Assembly: GCF_000230895.2 (NCBI RefSeq)
Contig: NC_016604.1
Location: 2,480,001-2,544,000, forward strand
DNA length: 64,000 bases
Reading direction: 5' to 3'
Source: Mycolicibacterium rhodesiae NBB3
GTDB lineage: Bacteria > Actinomycetota > Actinomycetes > Mycobacteriales > Mycobacteriaceae
A program made the position numbers and the translations under genes. The notes below the pieces were generated by a model that was not told the origin of the DNA, searched no databases, and saw only the letters and a list, made by a program, of their open reading frames with translations. Positions 50,203 to 58,138 of the stretch are shown here, piece after piece (the stretch's first letter is position 1; every line of letters begins with the position of its first letter).

Positions 50203-51843
50203 ATGGCAGATGCTGATGTCATCGTCGTGGGCGCAGGTCTCGCAGGACTTGTCGCGGCGTGTGAACTCGCCGAACGGGGCCGGCGGGTCCTGATCGTCGA
50301 TCAGGAGAACGCCAACAATGTCGGAGGTCAGGCGTACTGGTCGTTCGGCGGACTGTTCTTCGTCGACAGCCCCGAGCAGCGCAGGCTGGGCATCCGCGAC
50401 AGCTATGACCTTGCGCTGCAGGACTGGCTCGGCTCTGCGGCGTTCGACCGCCCGGAGGATCACTGGCCGCGGCAGTGGGCGCATGCCTATGTCGACTTCG
50501 CGGCAGGCGAAAAGCGCGGCTGGCTGCGCGAGCGCGGCCTGAAGACATTCCCGGTTGTCGGGTGGGCCGAGCGCGGCGGTTACGGCGCTCGCGGACACGG
50601 CAACTCGGTGCCTCGCTTCCACATCAGCTGGGGGACCGGTCCGGCGATCGTCGACGTCTTTGCCCGCCGCTTGCTCGGCAACGCCAAGGTGACATTCGCC
50701 CATCGCCGTCGCGTCGACGAGCTCATTGTCGAGGCCGGCGACGTGGTCGGGGTCCGAGGTGCCGTGCTGGAACCGTCGGATGCAGAGCGCGGTGTTGCAT
50801 CGTCGCGAAACATCGTCGGCGACTTCGAGTTCCGTGCCCAGGCCGTGATCGTCGCCAGCGGCGGGATCGGCGGTAACCACGAGCTGGTCAGGCAGAACTG
50901 GCCCAAGCGGATGGGCCGGGTGCCCGAACAGCTGCTCAGCGGTGTGCCCGCGCACGTCGACGGACGAATGATCGGAATCACCGAGTCGGCCGGCGCGCGG
51001 GTGATCAACAGCGACAGGATGTGGCACTACACCGAGGGCATCACCAACTACGACCCGATCTGGCCGCTGCACGGCATCCGGATCATCCCCGGGCCGTCGT
51101 CGATGTGGCTCGACGCCACCGGCACGCGGCTGCCGACGCCGCTGTTTCCCGGGTTCGACACGCTGGGCACGCTCGAGTACATCGCCCAAACCGGCCAGGA
51201 CTACACGTGGTACATCCTCAACGCCCGCATCATCGAGAAGGAGTTCGGGCTGTCGGGCCAGGAGCAGAACCCCGACCTGACCGGACGCAGCGTGCGCGAG
51301 GTACTGCGTCGCGTCAGGCCGGGTCCGCCTCCTCCGGTACAGGCGTTCATCGACAAGGGAGTCGACTTCGTCACTGCGAACTCGTTGCGCGAGTTGGTGA
51401 ACAAGATGAATGCGGTCCCTGACGTTTCGCCACTCGACTACGACGTCGTGGAGGCCGAGGTCACCGCCCGTGACCGCGAAGTGGTCAACAAGTACACAAA
51501 AGACAGCCAGATCACCGCGATCCGGGGCGCACGTGCGTTCCTGTCTGACAGAGTCAGCCGCGTGGTCGCGCCGCACCCGCTGACCGATCCGAAGGCGGGA
51601 CCTCTGATCGCGGTGAAGTTGCATATCCTGACCCGGAAATCGTTGGGCGGCTTGGAAACCGACCTCGACTCGCATGTGCTCAAGTCCGACGGTGCCGCGT
51701 TCAGCGGTCTGTACGCCGCGGGAGAAGCCGCCGGCTTCGGAGGCGGCGTCCACGGTTACCGTTCGCTCGAGGGCACGTTCCTCGGCGGATGCGTGTTCTC
51801 CGGCCGGGCGGCGGGTCGGGCGGCGGCGAGGGACGTCGGCTAG
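50203..51843 (+). CDS. FAD-binding dehydrogenase (Rv0785-like)
   Basis: A 546-residue flavoprotein of the succinate dehydrogenase/fumarate reductase-like group. It has A-D-V-I-V-V-G-A-G-L-A-G-L-V-A-A at the N-terminus, D-Q-E-N-A-N-N-V-G-G-Q-A-Y (FAD ribityl loop) and G-G-G-V-H-G-Y-R-S-L-E-G-T-F-L at the C-terminus. Members include 3-ketosteroid dehydrogenase relatives. The ATG at 50203 is preferred over a GTG at 50194. It overlaps the convergent next gene by 4 nt. Confidence 0.85.
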   Translation: MADADVIVVGAGLAGLVAACELAERGRRVLIVDQENANNVGGQAYWSFGGLFFVDSPEQRRLGIRDSYDLALQDWLGSAAFDRPEDHWPRQWAHAYVDFAAGEKRGWLRERGLKTFPVVGWAERGGYGARGHGNSVPRFHISWGTGPAIVDVFARRLLGNAKVTFAHRRRVDELIVEAGDVVGVRGAVLEPSDAERGVASSRNIVGDFEFRAQAVIVASGGIGGNHELVRQNWPKRMGRVPEQLLSGVPAHVDGRMIGITESAGARVINSDRMWHYTEGITNYDPIWPLHGIRIIPGPSSMWLDATGTRLPTPLFPGFDTLGTLEYIAQTGQDYTWYILNARIIEKEFGLSGQEQNPDLTGRSVREVLRRVRPGPPPPVQAFIDKGVDFVTANSLRELVNKMNAVPDVSPLDYDVVEAEVTARDREVVNKYTKDSQITAIRGARAFLSDRVSRVVAPHPLTDPKAGPLIAVKLHILTRKSLGGLETDLDSHVLKSDGAAFSGLYAAGEAAGFGGGVHGYRSLEGTFLGGCVFSGRAAGRAAARDVG

Positions 51844-52451
51844 GGGAGGTCGATGGTGGTGGTCACCGCAACCAACTGGGGCGTCGACGGTGCGGACGAG
51901 AACCCGAACCGCACCGGTGGGTGCAGCGCGGTGAGCCCGCCGAGATCTTCACCACCGAATGTGCCGTGCACGGCTGTGATGAGCCTCGTGCGTCGGACGC
52001 CGTAGTACTCGCGTCGTCCGTTGCCGGCACTACCCGCGGTGCGTACGCCCGGCACGAGCATCGTCGCGACCGGATTGATGAGGCGCAGCCATGCCGGGGC
52101 GCCGGCCAATACCGGCGGGACCAACCGGAGCAACCAGTCGAACGGTGCGGGACCTCCGATGCGTCCGGACACCGATAGTCCGGGCGCGGCGACGCTGAAA
52201 CTCTCGGCGGTGAGCCGAACATCGACGTCCCCGAGCTCGATCCGGTCGAAAGTGTAGGTCTGCGAGACGAACTCGGCGACGGCGGTTGACGGCGCGAGCA
52301 AGGTGCGTTCACCGTCGGGCGCTTCGACCATGACGTCGGCGAAGGTGCCGAACGGTGAGTCCGCCCACGATCCGACAACCATCCGGACGCCCGCTTGGGT
52401 ACCGAATCCGGCGATGTGGCCGCTGAACACGAGGCGCCGTGAGCGCGCCAC
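51840..52451 (-). CDS. conserved hypothetical, acetoacetate-decarboxylase-like fold suspected
   Basis: A 203-residue protein with a Gly/Pro-rich beta pattern (W-A-D-S-P-F-G-T-F-A-D-V-M-V-E-A, Y-Y-G-V-R-R-T-R). It may belong to the acetoacetate decarboxylase-like group, but the catalytic Lys cannot be placed with confidence. It follows the broken MBL-fold gene on the same strand (26 bp gap). Confidence 0.6.
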   Translation of the reverse strand: MARSRRLVFSGHIAGFGTQAGVRMVVGSWADSPFGTFADVMVEAPDGERTLLAPSTAVAEFVSQTYTFDRIELGDVDVRLTAESFSVAAPGLSVSGRIGGPAPFDWLLRLVPPVLAGAPAWLRLINPVATMLVPGVRTAGSAGNGRREYYGVRRTRLITAVHGTFGGEDLGGLTALHPPVRFGFSSAPSTPQLVAVTTTIDLP

Positions 52452-52477
52452 CTAGAAGGCCCCGGCCGAGCCGGAAA

Positions 52478-53046
52478 TCAAAATTCCGTGCCGTTCTCTT
52501 CGGCGAGCACCTGGAAGTCGGTATCGGTCATCTCGGTGAGCCTGCCGTAGTAGATGCCTCTGGCGCTGGGATCGACGATGCCCTGATGGATGGGCACCGC
52601 GTGGGTGGGCGCCACGGCGCGCAGGTAATCCACCGCCTCGGAGATCTTCATCCACGGTGCGGCGGCAGGCGTCGCAAGCACATCGACGGGCTCGTCGGGA
52701 ACGAACAGGGCGTCACCGGGATGCATCAGCCGCGCCGCATGGCTGCCGTCGCCGACGAGATACGAAATGTTGTCTATCACAGGGATTTCCGGGTGGATCA
52801 CCGCGTGCCGCCCACCTAGGCCGCGCACGGTGAGATGTCCGACGCTGAACTCGTCACCGACGTTCACCGCACGCCACGATCCGCCGAGTTGCGCGGCGGT
52901 CTGCGGGTCCGCGTACAGCGCTGCCTGCGGGTTGGCTTCCAGCAGTGCGGGGAGACGCTCGGGGTCGGCGTGGTCGGGATGCTGATGGGTGATCAGGATG
53001 GCGGACAGGCCGGTGATGCCCTCGAATCCGTGCGAGAACGTACCCG
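52478..53046 (-). pseudogene. 3' part of a metallo-beta-lactamase-fold gene split by an IS256-family element
   Basis: This stretch encodes the C-terminal 189 residues of an MBL-fold hydrolase: I-L-I-T-H-Q-H-P-D-H-A-D carries the H-x-H-x-D-H zinc motif and G-G-R-H-A-V-I-H and L-M-H-P-G-D-A-L-F supply later ligands. Its reading frame runs unbroken to 53046, the end of an 8-bp target duplication. The missing start lies on the other side of the IS (54529-54613). Removing the IS and one duplication copy restores a 217-codon frame. The site corresponds to Rv0786c in the conserved gene order. Confidence 0.9.
53039..53046. repeat. left target-site duplication of the IS256-family element
   Basis: CGTACCCG, identical to 54521-54528. 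An 8-bp duplication is typical of IS256-family transposition. Confidence 0.9.
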
Positions 53047-54520
53047 GAGGTTGTCCCGGTCTTCGTGGAATTTGAGGTGGCGGTCCCTCACCTGATGCCC
53101 GCCAGATGGTAGGTCTTCGGGTGAACGACCAAGTACACCTCGAAGAAGGAGTAAGGGACCGCCATGAAGACCGTACCTACTGTTCGCCTCGCTGACACGA
53201 CCGACGCCGCCGGGTTGCCTGAGCTGCCGGAGGAGATCCGGCTGGCGATGACCAGCATCGCCGGGGCGGCCCGGGAGGGGTTGTTGGCGATGAGCGTGGC
53301 CGCCGGGATGGCGGTGATGCAGACGATGTTTGAGGCCGAGATCGCCGCGGCGTGCGGGCCGAAGGGCAAGCACGACGCTGACCGGATTTCGGTGCGCCAC
53401 GGCAGTGGGAAGGGGTCGGTGACCCTTGGTGGTCGGCGGGTGCCGGTGGCCCGGCCGCGGGCACGCACTCTGGATGGGAGCGAGGTGGCGCTGAGCACCT
53501 ATGCGCACTTCGCCGCCGATGACCTGCTGACCCAGGTGGTGATGGAGCGGATGCTGGCCGGGGTGGCCACCCGCCGGCACGCCCGCACTGCGGAGCCGGT
53601 GGGCGCCCAGGTCGGCGAGGAGGCGAAATCGACTAGCCGCTCGGCGATTTCGCGCCGATTCGTGCGCCAGACCGAGACCGCGCTGGGCGAGCTGATGAGC
53701 CGCGACTTGAGCGAGCTGGACATCAAGGTGCTCATGTTGGATGGGGAGCACATGGCCCAGCGGTGCGTGGTGGTCGCGCTGGCGATCACCGCCGACGGAA
53801 CGAAGGTCCCGGTCGGGCTGTGGGACGGCTCCACGGAGAACAAGACCGTGGTCCGCTCGCTGCTGGCCGACCTGGTCGAGCGCGGCCTGGCCATCGACGA
53901 TGGGCTGCTGGTCGTCTGCGACGGCGCCAAGGCGCTGTCCGCGGCGGTGCGTGAGGTGTTCGGCGCCAAGGCCCTCATCCAAAGATGTACCTTGCACAAG
54001 CGGAGAAATGTCGCTGATCATCTGCCCGACAAGGACAAGGCCTGGGTGGACGCCAAGTTGGTCAAGGCCTTCGCCCACCCTGACCCAGACACCGGGTTGC
54101 GCAACGCGAAAAGCCTTGCCGGGCAACTTGGTAAGAACTATCCCAGTGCGGCCGCCAGCCTGCGCGAGGGGCTGGAGGAAATGTTCACTGTCGCCCGCCT
54201 CGGCATCGACGGCCGCCTCGCCAAGACGTTGACCACGTCCAATCCGGTCGAGTCGATGATCTCCATCGCCCGGACCACCAATCGCAACGTCACCCGCTGG
54301 CGCGACGGGCAGATGGTGCTGCGCTGGACCGCGGCCGGCATGCTCAACGCCGAACGATCCTTCCGTCGCATCAAGGGCCACAAGCAGATGCCCCAGCTCG
54401 TCGACGCCCTGCGCCGACACGCTCACCCCGACACCGGCGCCGACACCAAATCTGTCGGTGCCGCCGCCTAGAGTTCATCGTGGATCGTCACCCAAATTCC
54501 ACGCGACTCGGGACATGCTC
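53047..54520 (+). mobile_element. IS256-family insertion sequence, 1474 bp
   Basis: The element is bounded by 8-bp direct repeats CGTACCCG. Its ends are imperfect inverted repeats: left GAGGTTGTCCCG then after 6 bases GTGGAATTTG, right (reverse complement) GAGCATGTCCCG then after 6 bases GTGGAATTTG. The transposase frame is intact, the duplication perfect and the target frame restorable, so the insertion looks recent. Confidence 0.95.
53164..54471 (+). CDS. IS256-family transposase (Mutator-like, DDE)
   Basis: A 435-residue transposase. The DDE catalytic core shows Asp in V-L-M-L-D-G-E-H-M, Asp in L-L-V-V-C-D-G-A-K-A and Glu in S-N-P-V-E-S-M, with the family motif C-T-L-H-K-R-R-N-V near the second Asp. 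The N-terminal half has the Gly/Arg-rich DNA-binding region that recognises the element ends. It appears full-length and functional. The GC-rich codon use resembles its host, so it came from a related actinomycete. Confidence 0.95.
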   Translation: MKTVPTVRLADTTDAAGLPELPEEIRLAMTSIAGAAREGLLAMSVAAGMAVMQTMFEAEIAAACGPKGKHDADRISVRHGSGKGSVTLGGRRVPVARPRARTLDGSEVALSTYAHFAADDLLTQVVMERMLAGVATRRHARTAEPVGAQVGEEAKSTSRSAISRRFVRQTETALGELMSRDLSELDIKVLMLDGEHMAQRCVVVALAITADGTKVPVGLWDGSTENKTVVRSLLADLVERGLAIDDGLLVVCDGAKALSAAVREVFGAKALIQRCTLHKRRNVADHLPDKDKAWVDAKLVKAFAHPDPDTGLRNAKSLAGQLGKNYPSAAASLREGLEEMFTVARLGIDGRLAKTLTTSNPVESMISIARTTNRNVTRWRDGQMVLRWTAAGMLNAERSFRRIKGHKQMPQLVDALRRHAHPDTGADTKSVGAAA

Positions 54521-54528
54521 CGTACCCG
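54521..54528. repeat. right target-site duplication of the IS256-family element
   Basis: CGTACCCG, the second copy of the 8-bp duplication at 53039-53046. Confidence 0.9.
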
Positions 54529-54613
54529 GATCGAACAGAATTGTGCTGTCGTTCGACGAATCGTCGCGAAAATTTGCGAGTAGGCACGAATGGCCGAAAT
54601 GCGTCAATTGCAT
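54529..54613 (-). pseudogene. 5' part of the interrupted MBL-fold gene
   Basis: On the minus strand from ATG at 54613 the frame reads M-Q-L-T-H-F-G-H-S-C-L-L-A-N-F and, through I-L-F-D-P, joins G-T-F-S-H-G-F-E-G at 53046 after removal of the IS and one duplication copy. This is the normal first strand of an MBL fold, with the D-P-G motif spanning the insertion site. It proves the gene was intact before the insertion. Confidence 0.85.
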
Positions 54614-54658
54614 CCCTATATTGTGGCGCGCAAGGATTGCGCAGGGGGTACTTCAGAC

Positions 54659-55324
54659 GTGCGATTGTGGCTCGCGATGGCTGTCGCGACTTGCGGGTTG
54701 GTCGTTGCCCAGGGCACTCCGGCCACCGCTGTGCCCGGCGTGTGTCCCCCGATCTGCGACGCCATCCCGGATTCGGCGTGGATCGCGCCCACCGCCGTGC
54801 CGCTCTATCCGGTCTATCGCTGGCCGGCCCTGGCAGGCCTCGCCGTCAGGGCGCCGCAACCGCGGTTCACCTTCGAAGAGGTGTGCGCCTCGCCGCCGCT
54901 CATCGGCGACGCCAGAGACTATGCGGTGGCGTGGCAGGCGACAGTGCCGAATCCGCCGGGTCAATGGCAGCTGCGGGCGCAGATCGTGCACTGGCGTGGG
55001 GACACCGCCCATTTCGGACCGACCGCGACGGACATGCTTGACCTGGCCAGGACGCGGCTGCGGGACTGCCAGCTGACGGCGCCGCGGGCATCTCCGTCGA
55101 TCACGACCAGCGACCCGTTTCGGCTGGCTGCCGTGATCAGTGTGCCCGGAAAGCGGGTGGTCCATCAGTACCTGCTCGCACACCCCTCCAGCAGCACCGT
55201 CGTCGAGCTGGCTCTCTGGTCGACACTGACGCCGCTCGTACCCTGGCCTGCGGTGCCCGACGCACAGGTCTTCGACGCAATGGCCGCCCCGCTGTGTGAC
55301 GCGTATCTCGGATCGTGCCGGTGA
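54659..55324 (+). CDS. secreted protein (Rv0787-like position)
   Basis: A 221-residue protein with a signal peptide (V-R-L-W-L-A-M-A-V-A-T-C-G-L-V-V-A, cleavage near A-T-A) and four or more Cys in the mature part (C-P-P-I-C-D, V-C-A-S-P, R-D-C-Q, G-S-C-R) that could form disulfides. The GTG at 54659 is preceded by AGGGGG. No domain is recognised. It lies directly before purS as Rv0787 does. Confidence 0.7.
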   Translation: MRLWLAMAVATCGLVVAQGTPATAVPGVCPPICDAIPDSAWIAPTAVPLYPVYRWPALAGLAVRAPQPRFTFEEVCASPPLIGDARDYAVAWQATVPNPPGQWQLRAQIVHWRGDTAHFGPTATDMLDLARTRLRDCQLTAPRASPSITTSDPFRLAAVISVPGKRVVHQYLLAHPSSSTVVELALWSTLTPLVPWPAVPDAQVFDAMAAPLCDAYLGSCR

Positions 55325-55360
55325 CGCGGAGCCGTCGAACCCGCAGGTAGAGTGTTCGCC

Positions 55361-55600
55361 GTGGCAAGGGTGGTAGTTCATGTGATGCCCAAGGCCGAGA
55401 TCCTCGACCCCCAGGGGCAGGCGATCGTCGGCGCGCTGGGTCGTCTCGGCTTCGGCGCGGTCTCAGATGTCCGGCAAGGCAAGAGGTTTGAGCTCGAGGT
55501 CGACGACAGTATCGACGACGACACGCTCGCCGAGATCGCCGAGTCGCTGTTGGCGAACACGGTCATCGAGGACTGGTCGGTGAGCAGGGAGCCGTCGTGA
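55361..55600 (+). CDS. purS: phosphoribosylformylglycinamidine synthase subunit PurS
   Basis: A 79-residue subunit that bridges PurL and PurQ. The pattern [16 protein letters not shown] and [10 protein letters not shown] is standard. The GTG at 55361 gives the usual N-terminus A-R-V-V-V. It overlaps purQ by 4 nt (GTGA). Confidence 0.95.
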   Translation: MARVVVHVMPKAEILDPQGQAIVGALGRLGFGAVSDVRQGKRFELEVDDSIDDDTLAEIAESLLANTVIEDWSVSREPS

Positions 55601-56271
55601 CGGGCCGTGTCGGCGTCATCACGTTTCCCGGCACCCTCGACGACGTCGACGCCGCCCGCGCGGTGCGGCTCGCAGGTGGCGAAGCCGTCAGCCTCTGGCA
55701 CGCCGACGCCGACCTGAAGCGGGTGGACGCCGTGGTGGTGCCCGGTGGCTTCTCCTATGGCGACTACCTACGCACCGGTGCGATCGCGAAATTCGCTCCG
55801 GTGATGGGCGAGGTCATTCGCGCCGCTGCGCAAGGCCTGCCGGTATTGGGTATCTGCAACGGTTTTCAGATCCTCTGCGAGGCGGGCCTACTGCCGGGCG
55901 CCCTGACGCGCAATGCAGGCCTGCACTTCGTCTGCCGGGATCTCTGGCTCGAGGTCGTGTCGAATTCGACGGCGTGGACCTCGCGCTACGAACTGGGTGC
56001 CGATCTGCTCGTCCCGCTGAAATCGGGGGAGGGCCGCTACGTCGCCAGCGAGAACGTGCTCGACAAGCTCGAGGGTGACGGCCGCGTCGTGTTTCGCTAT
56101 CGGGACAACCCGAACGGCTCGATGCGCGACATCGCGGGCATTTCGTCGGCCAACGGTCGGGTGGTGGGGTTGATGCCGCATCCCGAGCACGCCACCGAGG
56201 CGTTGACGGGCCCGTCCGACGACGGTCTGGGCCTGTTCTACTCGGCGCTGGATCTGGTGCTCGCCGCCTAA
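55597..56271 (+). CDS. purQ: phosphoribosylformylglycinamidine synthase subunit PurQ
   Basis: A 224-residue glutaminase of FGAM synthase. Catalytic Cys is in L-G-I-C-N-G-F-Q and His/Glu in M-P-H-P-E-H-A-T-E. It supplies ammonia to PurL in step 4 of purine synthesis. A GC hairpin follows 32 nt after the stop, overlapping the left end of an IS30-family element. Confidence 0.97.
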   Translation: MTGRVGVITFPGTLDDVDAARAVRLAGGEAVSLWHADADLKRVDAVVVPGGFSYGDYLRTGAIAKFAPVMGEVIRAAAQGLPVLGICNGFQILCEAGLLPGALTRNAGLHFVCRDLWLEVVSNSTAWTSRYELGADLLVPLKSGEGRYVASENVLDKLEGDGRVVFRYRDNPNGSMRDIAGISSANGRVVGLMPHPEHATEALTGPSDDGLGLFYSALDLVLAA

Positions 56272-56302
56272 GGCCAAGCGTTTCCTGACCAGCGTGCGTG
56301 TT

Positions 56303-56320
56303 CCCGGCGGACACGCCGGG
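56303..56320 (+). terminator. hairpin after purQ
   Basis: CCCGGCG-GACA-CGCCGGG is a perfect 7-bp stem with a 4-nt loop, 32 nt after purQ, without a U-tract. Its last bases coincide with the IS30-family left end, so the IS may contribute half of the stem. Confidence 0.5.
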
Positions 56321-57767
56321 CGGATTCAGGCGGTGGCTGCAGCGTATGCGGACGGGTTTGAGAGTAGTCGGTGGAGTTCTTCGGCGGGTGTGCGGAACCC
56401 GTGGCGTTTGCGGGGCCGTCCGTTGAGCTCGGTGGCTACTTGATCGAGGAACCCGGGTCCCCAGAACGACAGGTCAGTCCCTTTCGGGAAGTACTGACGC
56501 AGTAAGCCGTTGGTGTTCTCGTTGGTGGCACGTTGCCAGGGGCTGTGCGGATCGCAGAAGTAGATCGGCAGACCGGTGGCTTTGGTGATCGCGCTGTGTT
56601 GGGCCATTTCGGTGCCTTGGTCCCAGGTCAGCGAGCGACGCAGTATTTCGGGGATCTCCACGATCTTGGCGGTCATCGCGGCAGCGACGGTCTCGGCAGT
56701 GTGATCGACGGGCAGATGCAGAAGCAGGACAAAGCCGGTCGTGCGTTCCACCAGGGTGCCGATCGCGCTGGCGTTGGCGCTGCCCATGATCAGGTCGCCT
56801 TCCCAGTGTCCGGGGATGGCGCGGTCATCGGCCTCAGCGGGGCGTTCGGTGATACTGACCATGCCCTCTTTGAACCGTCTCCGCTCAGCTATCTGATTGC
56901 GTCCGTGTGGCTTTCGCTTGATCCGACCGGTCCGCAATGCCGACTTGAGGTCTTTGGTCAACTCGCCGCGCAGTTGAACGTAGAGACCCTGGTAGATCGT
57001 TTCGTGGGACACCCACATCTCCGAATCGTCGGGAAAGTCCAGTCGCAGACGACCCGCGATCTGCTCCGGGCTGCACCGCTGTTGCAAGCCTTGCAGAACC
57101 TCGGCCAGCAGTGCCGGATTCCTGACCAGCTTGCGCACTTTGGGTCGCTTCCGATTGGCATCGGCCACGTCTTGACCGACTCTGGCGCGATACCCCGACG
57201 CGGTCTGTCCCCGGGCGATCTCCCGACTGATCGTGTCTTGATGCCGGCCCAGTAGATCCACCAATTGCGCAGCTGTGTAGCCGTTCTCCAGCAGCATCTC
57301 CAGACGGCATCGCTCGGTGAATGTCAACGCAGGACGACAGCGAGCACTCCCATCGACGACGGTAAGAACCTCGGCTGCAGCGATGGGAACTGTGGTTCTG
57401 GGCACATAACCAGCCTGTTTGACCCAGCGTCGGCCGGCGATCTCCGACACGCCGGCGCCGAGCGCAGCCTGCGTCACTGACGCCCCAGCTCTCATCGCCG
57501 CCCAGAACGCCTCCCGCGCCTGCGCGGAGTACCTCGTACCGAAGTGCCTGGTTTGCGCCTGATAACCAGCGGCGCGAGCCCATCTGTCGCCCGTGTCGCG
57601 AGCCACCCCGGCCACGGTCGCCGCCGCAGCCCACGACGATCCCGCATTCACCGCCTCAAAGAACGCCAACCGAGCCGACGCCGGTGCTTGCTGGCCCTGC
57701 CCTCGAAAACCCATCGCAACAACACCCCTAACCAATCAGGTGCTGCAGCGACCACTTGAGCCTGCCC
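56318..57767 (-). mobile_element. IS30-family insertion sequence, about 1450 bp
   Basis: A full transposase gene is flanked by imperfect inverted repeats of about 26 bp: the left end reads GGGCGGATTCAGGCGG (continuing TGGCTGCAGC) and the right end, reverse complemented, GGGCAGGCTCAAGTGG (continuing TCGCTGCAGC); about 20 of 26 bases agree. The exact ends and the short target duplication typical of IS30 cannot be fixed. Confidence 0.8.
56326..57714 (-). CDS. IS30-family transposase
   Basis: About 462 residues. N-terminal HTH-like repeats (residues 10-100) bind the ends, F-T-E-R-C-R-L-E-M-L and L-G-R-H-Q-D-T-I-S-R-E-I form the IS30-type HTH, and the DDE core has G-H-W-E-G-D-L-I-M-G, T-W-D-Q-G-T-E-M and W-Q-R-A-T-N-E-N-T-N-G-L-L-R-Q-Y. 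It looks complete. The ATG at 57714 is chosen; a TTG at 57735 is possible. The stop codon lies within the left inverted repeat, a common feature of compact elements. Confidence 0.93.
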   Translation of the reverse strand: MGFRGQGQQAPASARLAFFEAVNAGSSWAAAATVAGVARDTGDRWARAAGYQAQTRHFGTRYSAQAREAFWAAMRAGASVTQAALGAGVSEIAGRRWVKQAGYVPRTTVPIAAAEVLTVVDGSARCRPALTFTERCRLEMLLENGYTAAQLVDLLGRHQDTISREIARGQTASGYRARVGQDVADANRKRPKVRKLVRNPALLAEVLQGLQQRCSPEQIAGRLRLDFPDDSEMWVSHETIYQGLYVQLRGELTKDLKSALRTGRIKRKPHGRNQIAERRRFKEGMVSITERPAEADDRAIPGHWEGDLIMGSANASAIGTLVERTTGFVLLLHLPVDHTAETVAAAMTAKIVEIPEILRRSLTWDQGTEMAQHSAITKATGLPIYFCDPHSPWQRATNENTNGLLRQYFPKGTDLSFWGPGFLDQVATELNGRPRKRHGFRTPAEELHRLLSNPSAYAAATA

Positions 57768-57850
57768 CGTCCGATGTGACTAGTTTGCGCACGCTCGGCG
57801 GCCGAAATTGGTGCGCAGACGCCCCTCGGACCGGGGTTAGGTTTTCAGAT

Positions 57851-58135
57851 GTGTTAGTCGATCCAGGATTGTTGCGTGCGTTTGCCGCGCAGGTGGACAC
57901 CGCGTCGGGAGGAATCCGCAGCGCCGACACCGGGCATAGGGCGACCACGGCCGCCGATGGGCTACCCGGCTCGACCACGCAGTGGGCCATGCGGCTGGTC
58001 GGTGAGCACATCGCACAGCGTGCCAACGACATCGCCACGAACGTCGCGAAGATGGGCGCAGCCGTCCGCGGATCCGGCGACAAGTACGAGGTGGAAGATG
58101 CCGCCCTCGCCGGGACGTTCGACGGGGTGTGCTAG
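57851..58135 (+). CDS. EspC/WXG-type small T7SS partner protein
   Basis: A 94-residue helical protein beginning V-L-V-D-P-G-L-L-R-A-F-A-A-Q-V-D, the pattern of the EspC (DUF2580, T7SS_ESX_EspC) family, with a second helix around Q-W-A-M-R-L-V-G-E-H and V-E-D-A-A-L-A-G-T-F. Such proteins pair with a larger substrate and are co-secreted through ESX systems. The GTG at 57851 gives the family N-terminus; the frame is open further upstream into the IS30 element, which is not part of the gene. The next gene begins 3 nt after the stop. Confidence 0.8.
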   Translation: MLVDPGLLRAFAAQVDTASGGIRSADTGHRATTAADGLPGSTTQWAMRLVGEHIAQRANDIATNVAKMGAAVRGSGDKYEVEDAALAGTFDGVC

Positions 58136-58138
58136 CCG

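Noticed and set aside
48880..51753. A 957-residue open frame on the minus strand
   Set aside because: It lies opposite four well-supported plus-strand genes (peroxidase, DUF2334, flavoprotein and the TetR end). The translation has no domain motif and is full of Arg/His/Gln, as expected for antisense frames in GC-rich DNA.
52993..54426. A 477-residue minus-strand frame across the IS256-family element
   Set aside because: It is the antisense of the transposase. Its only credible residues belong to the interrupted MBL-fold gene in another frame.
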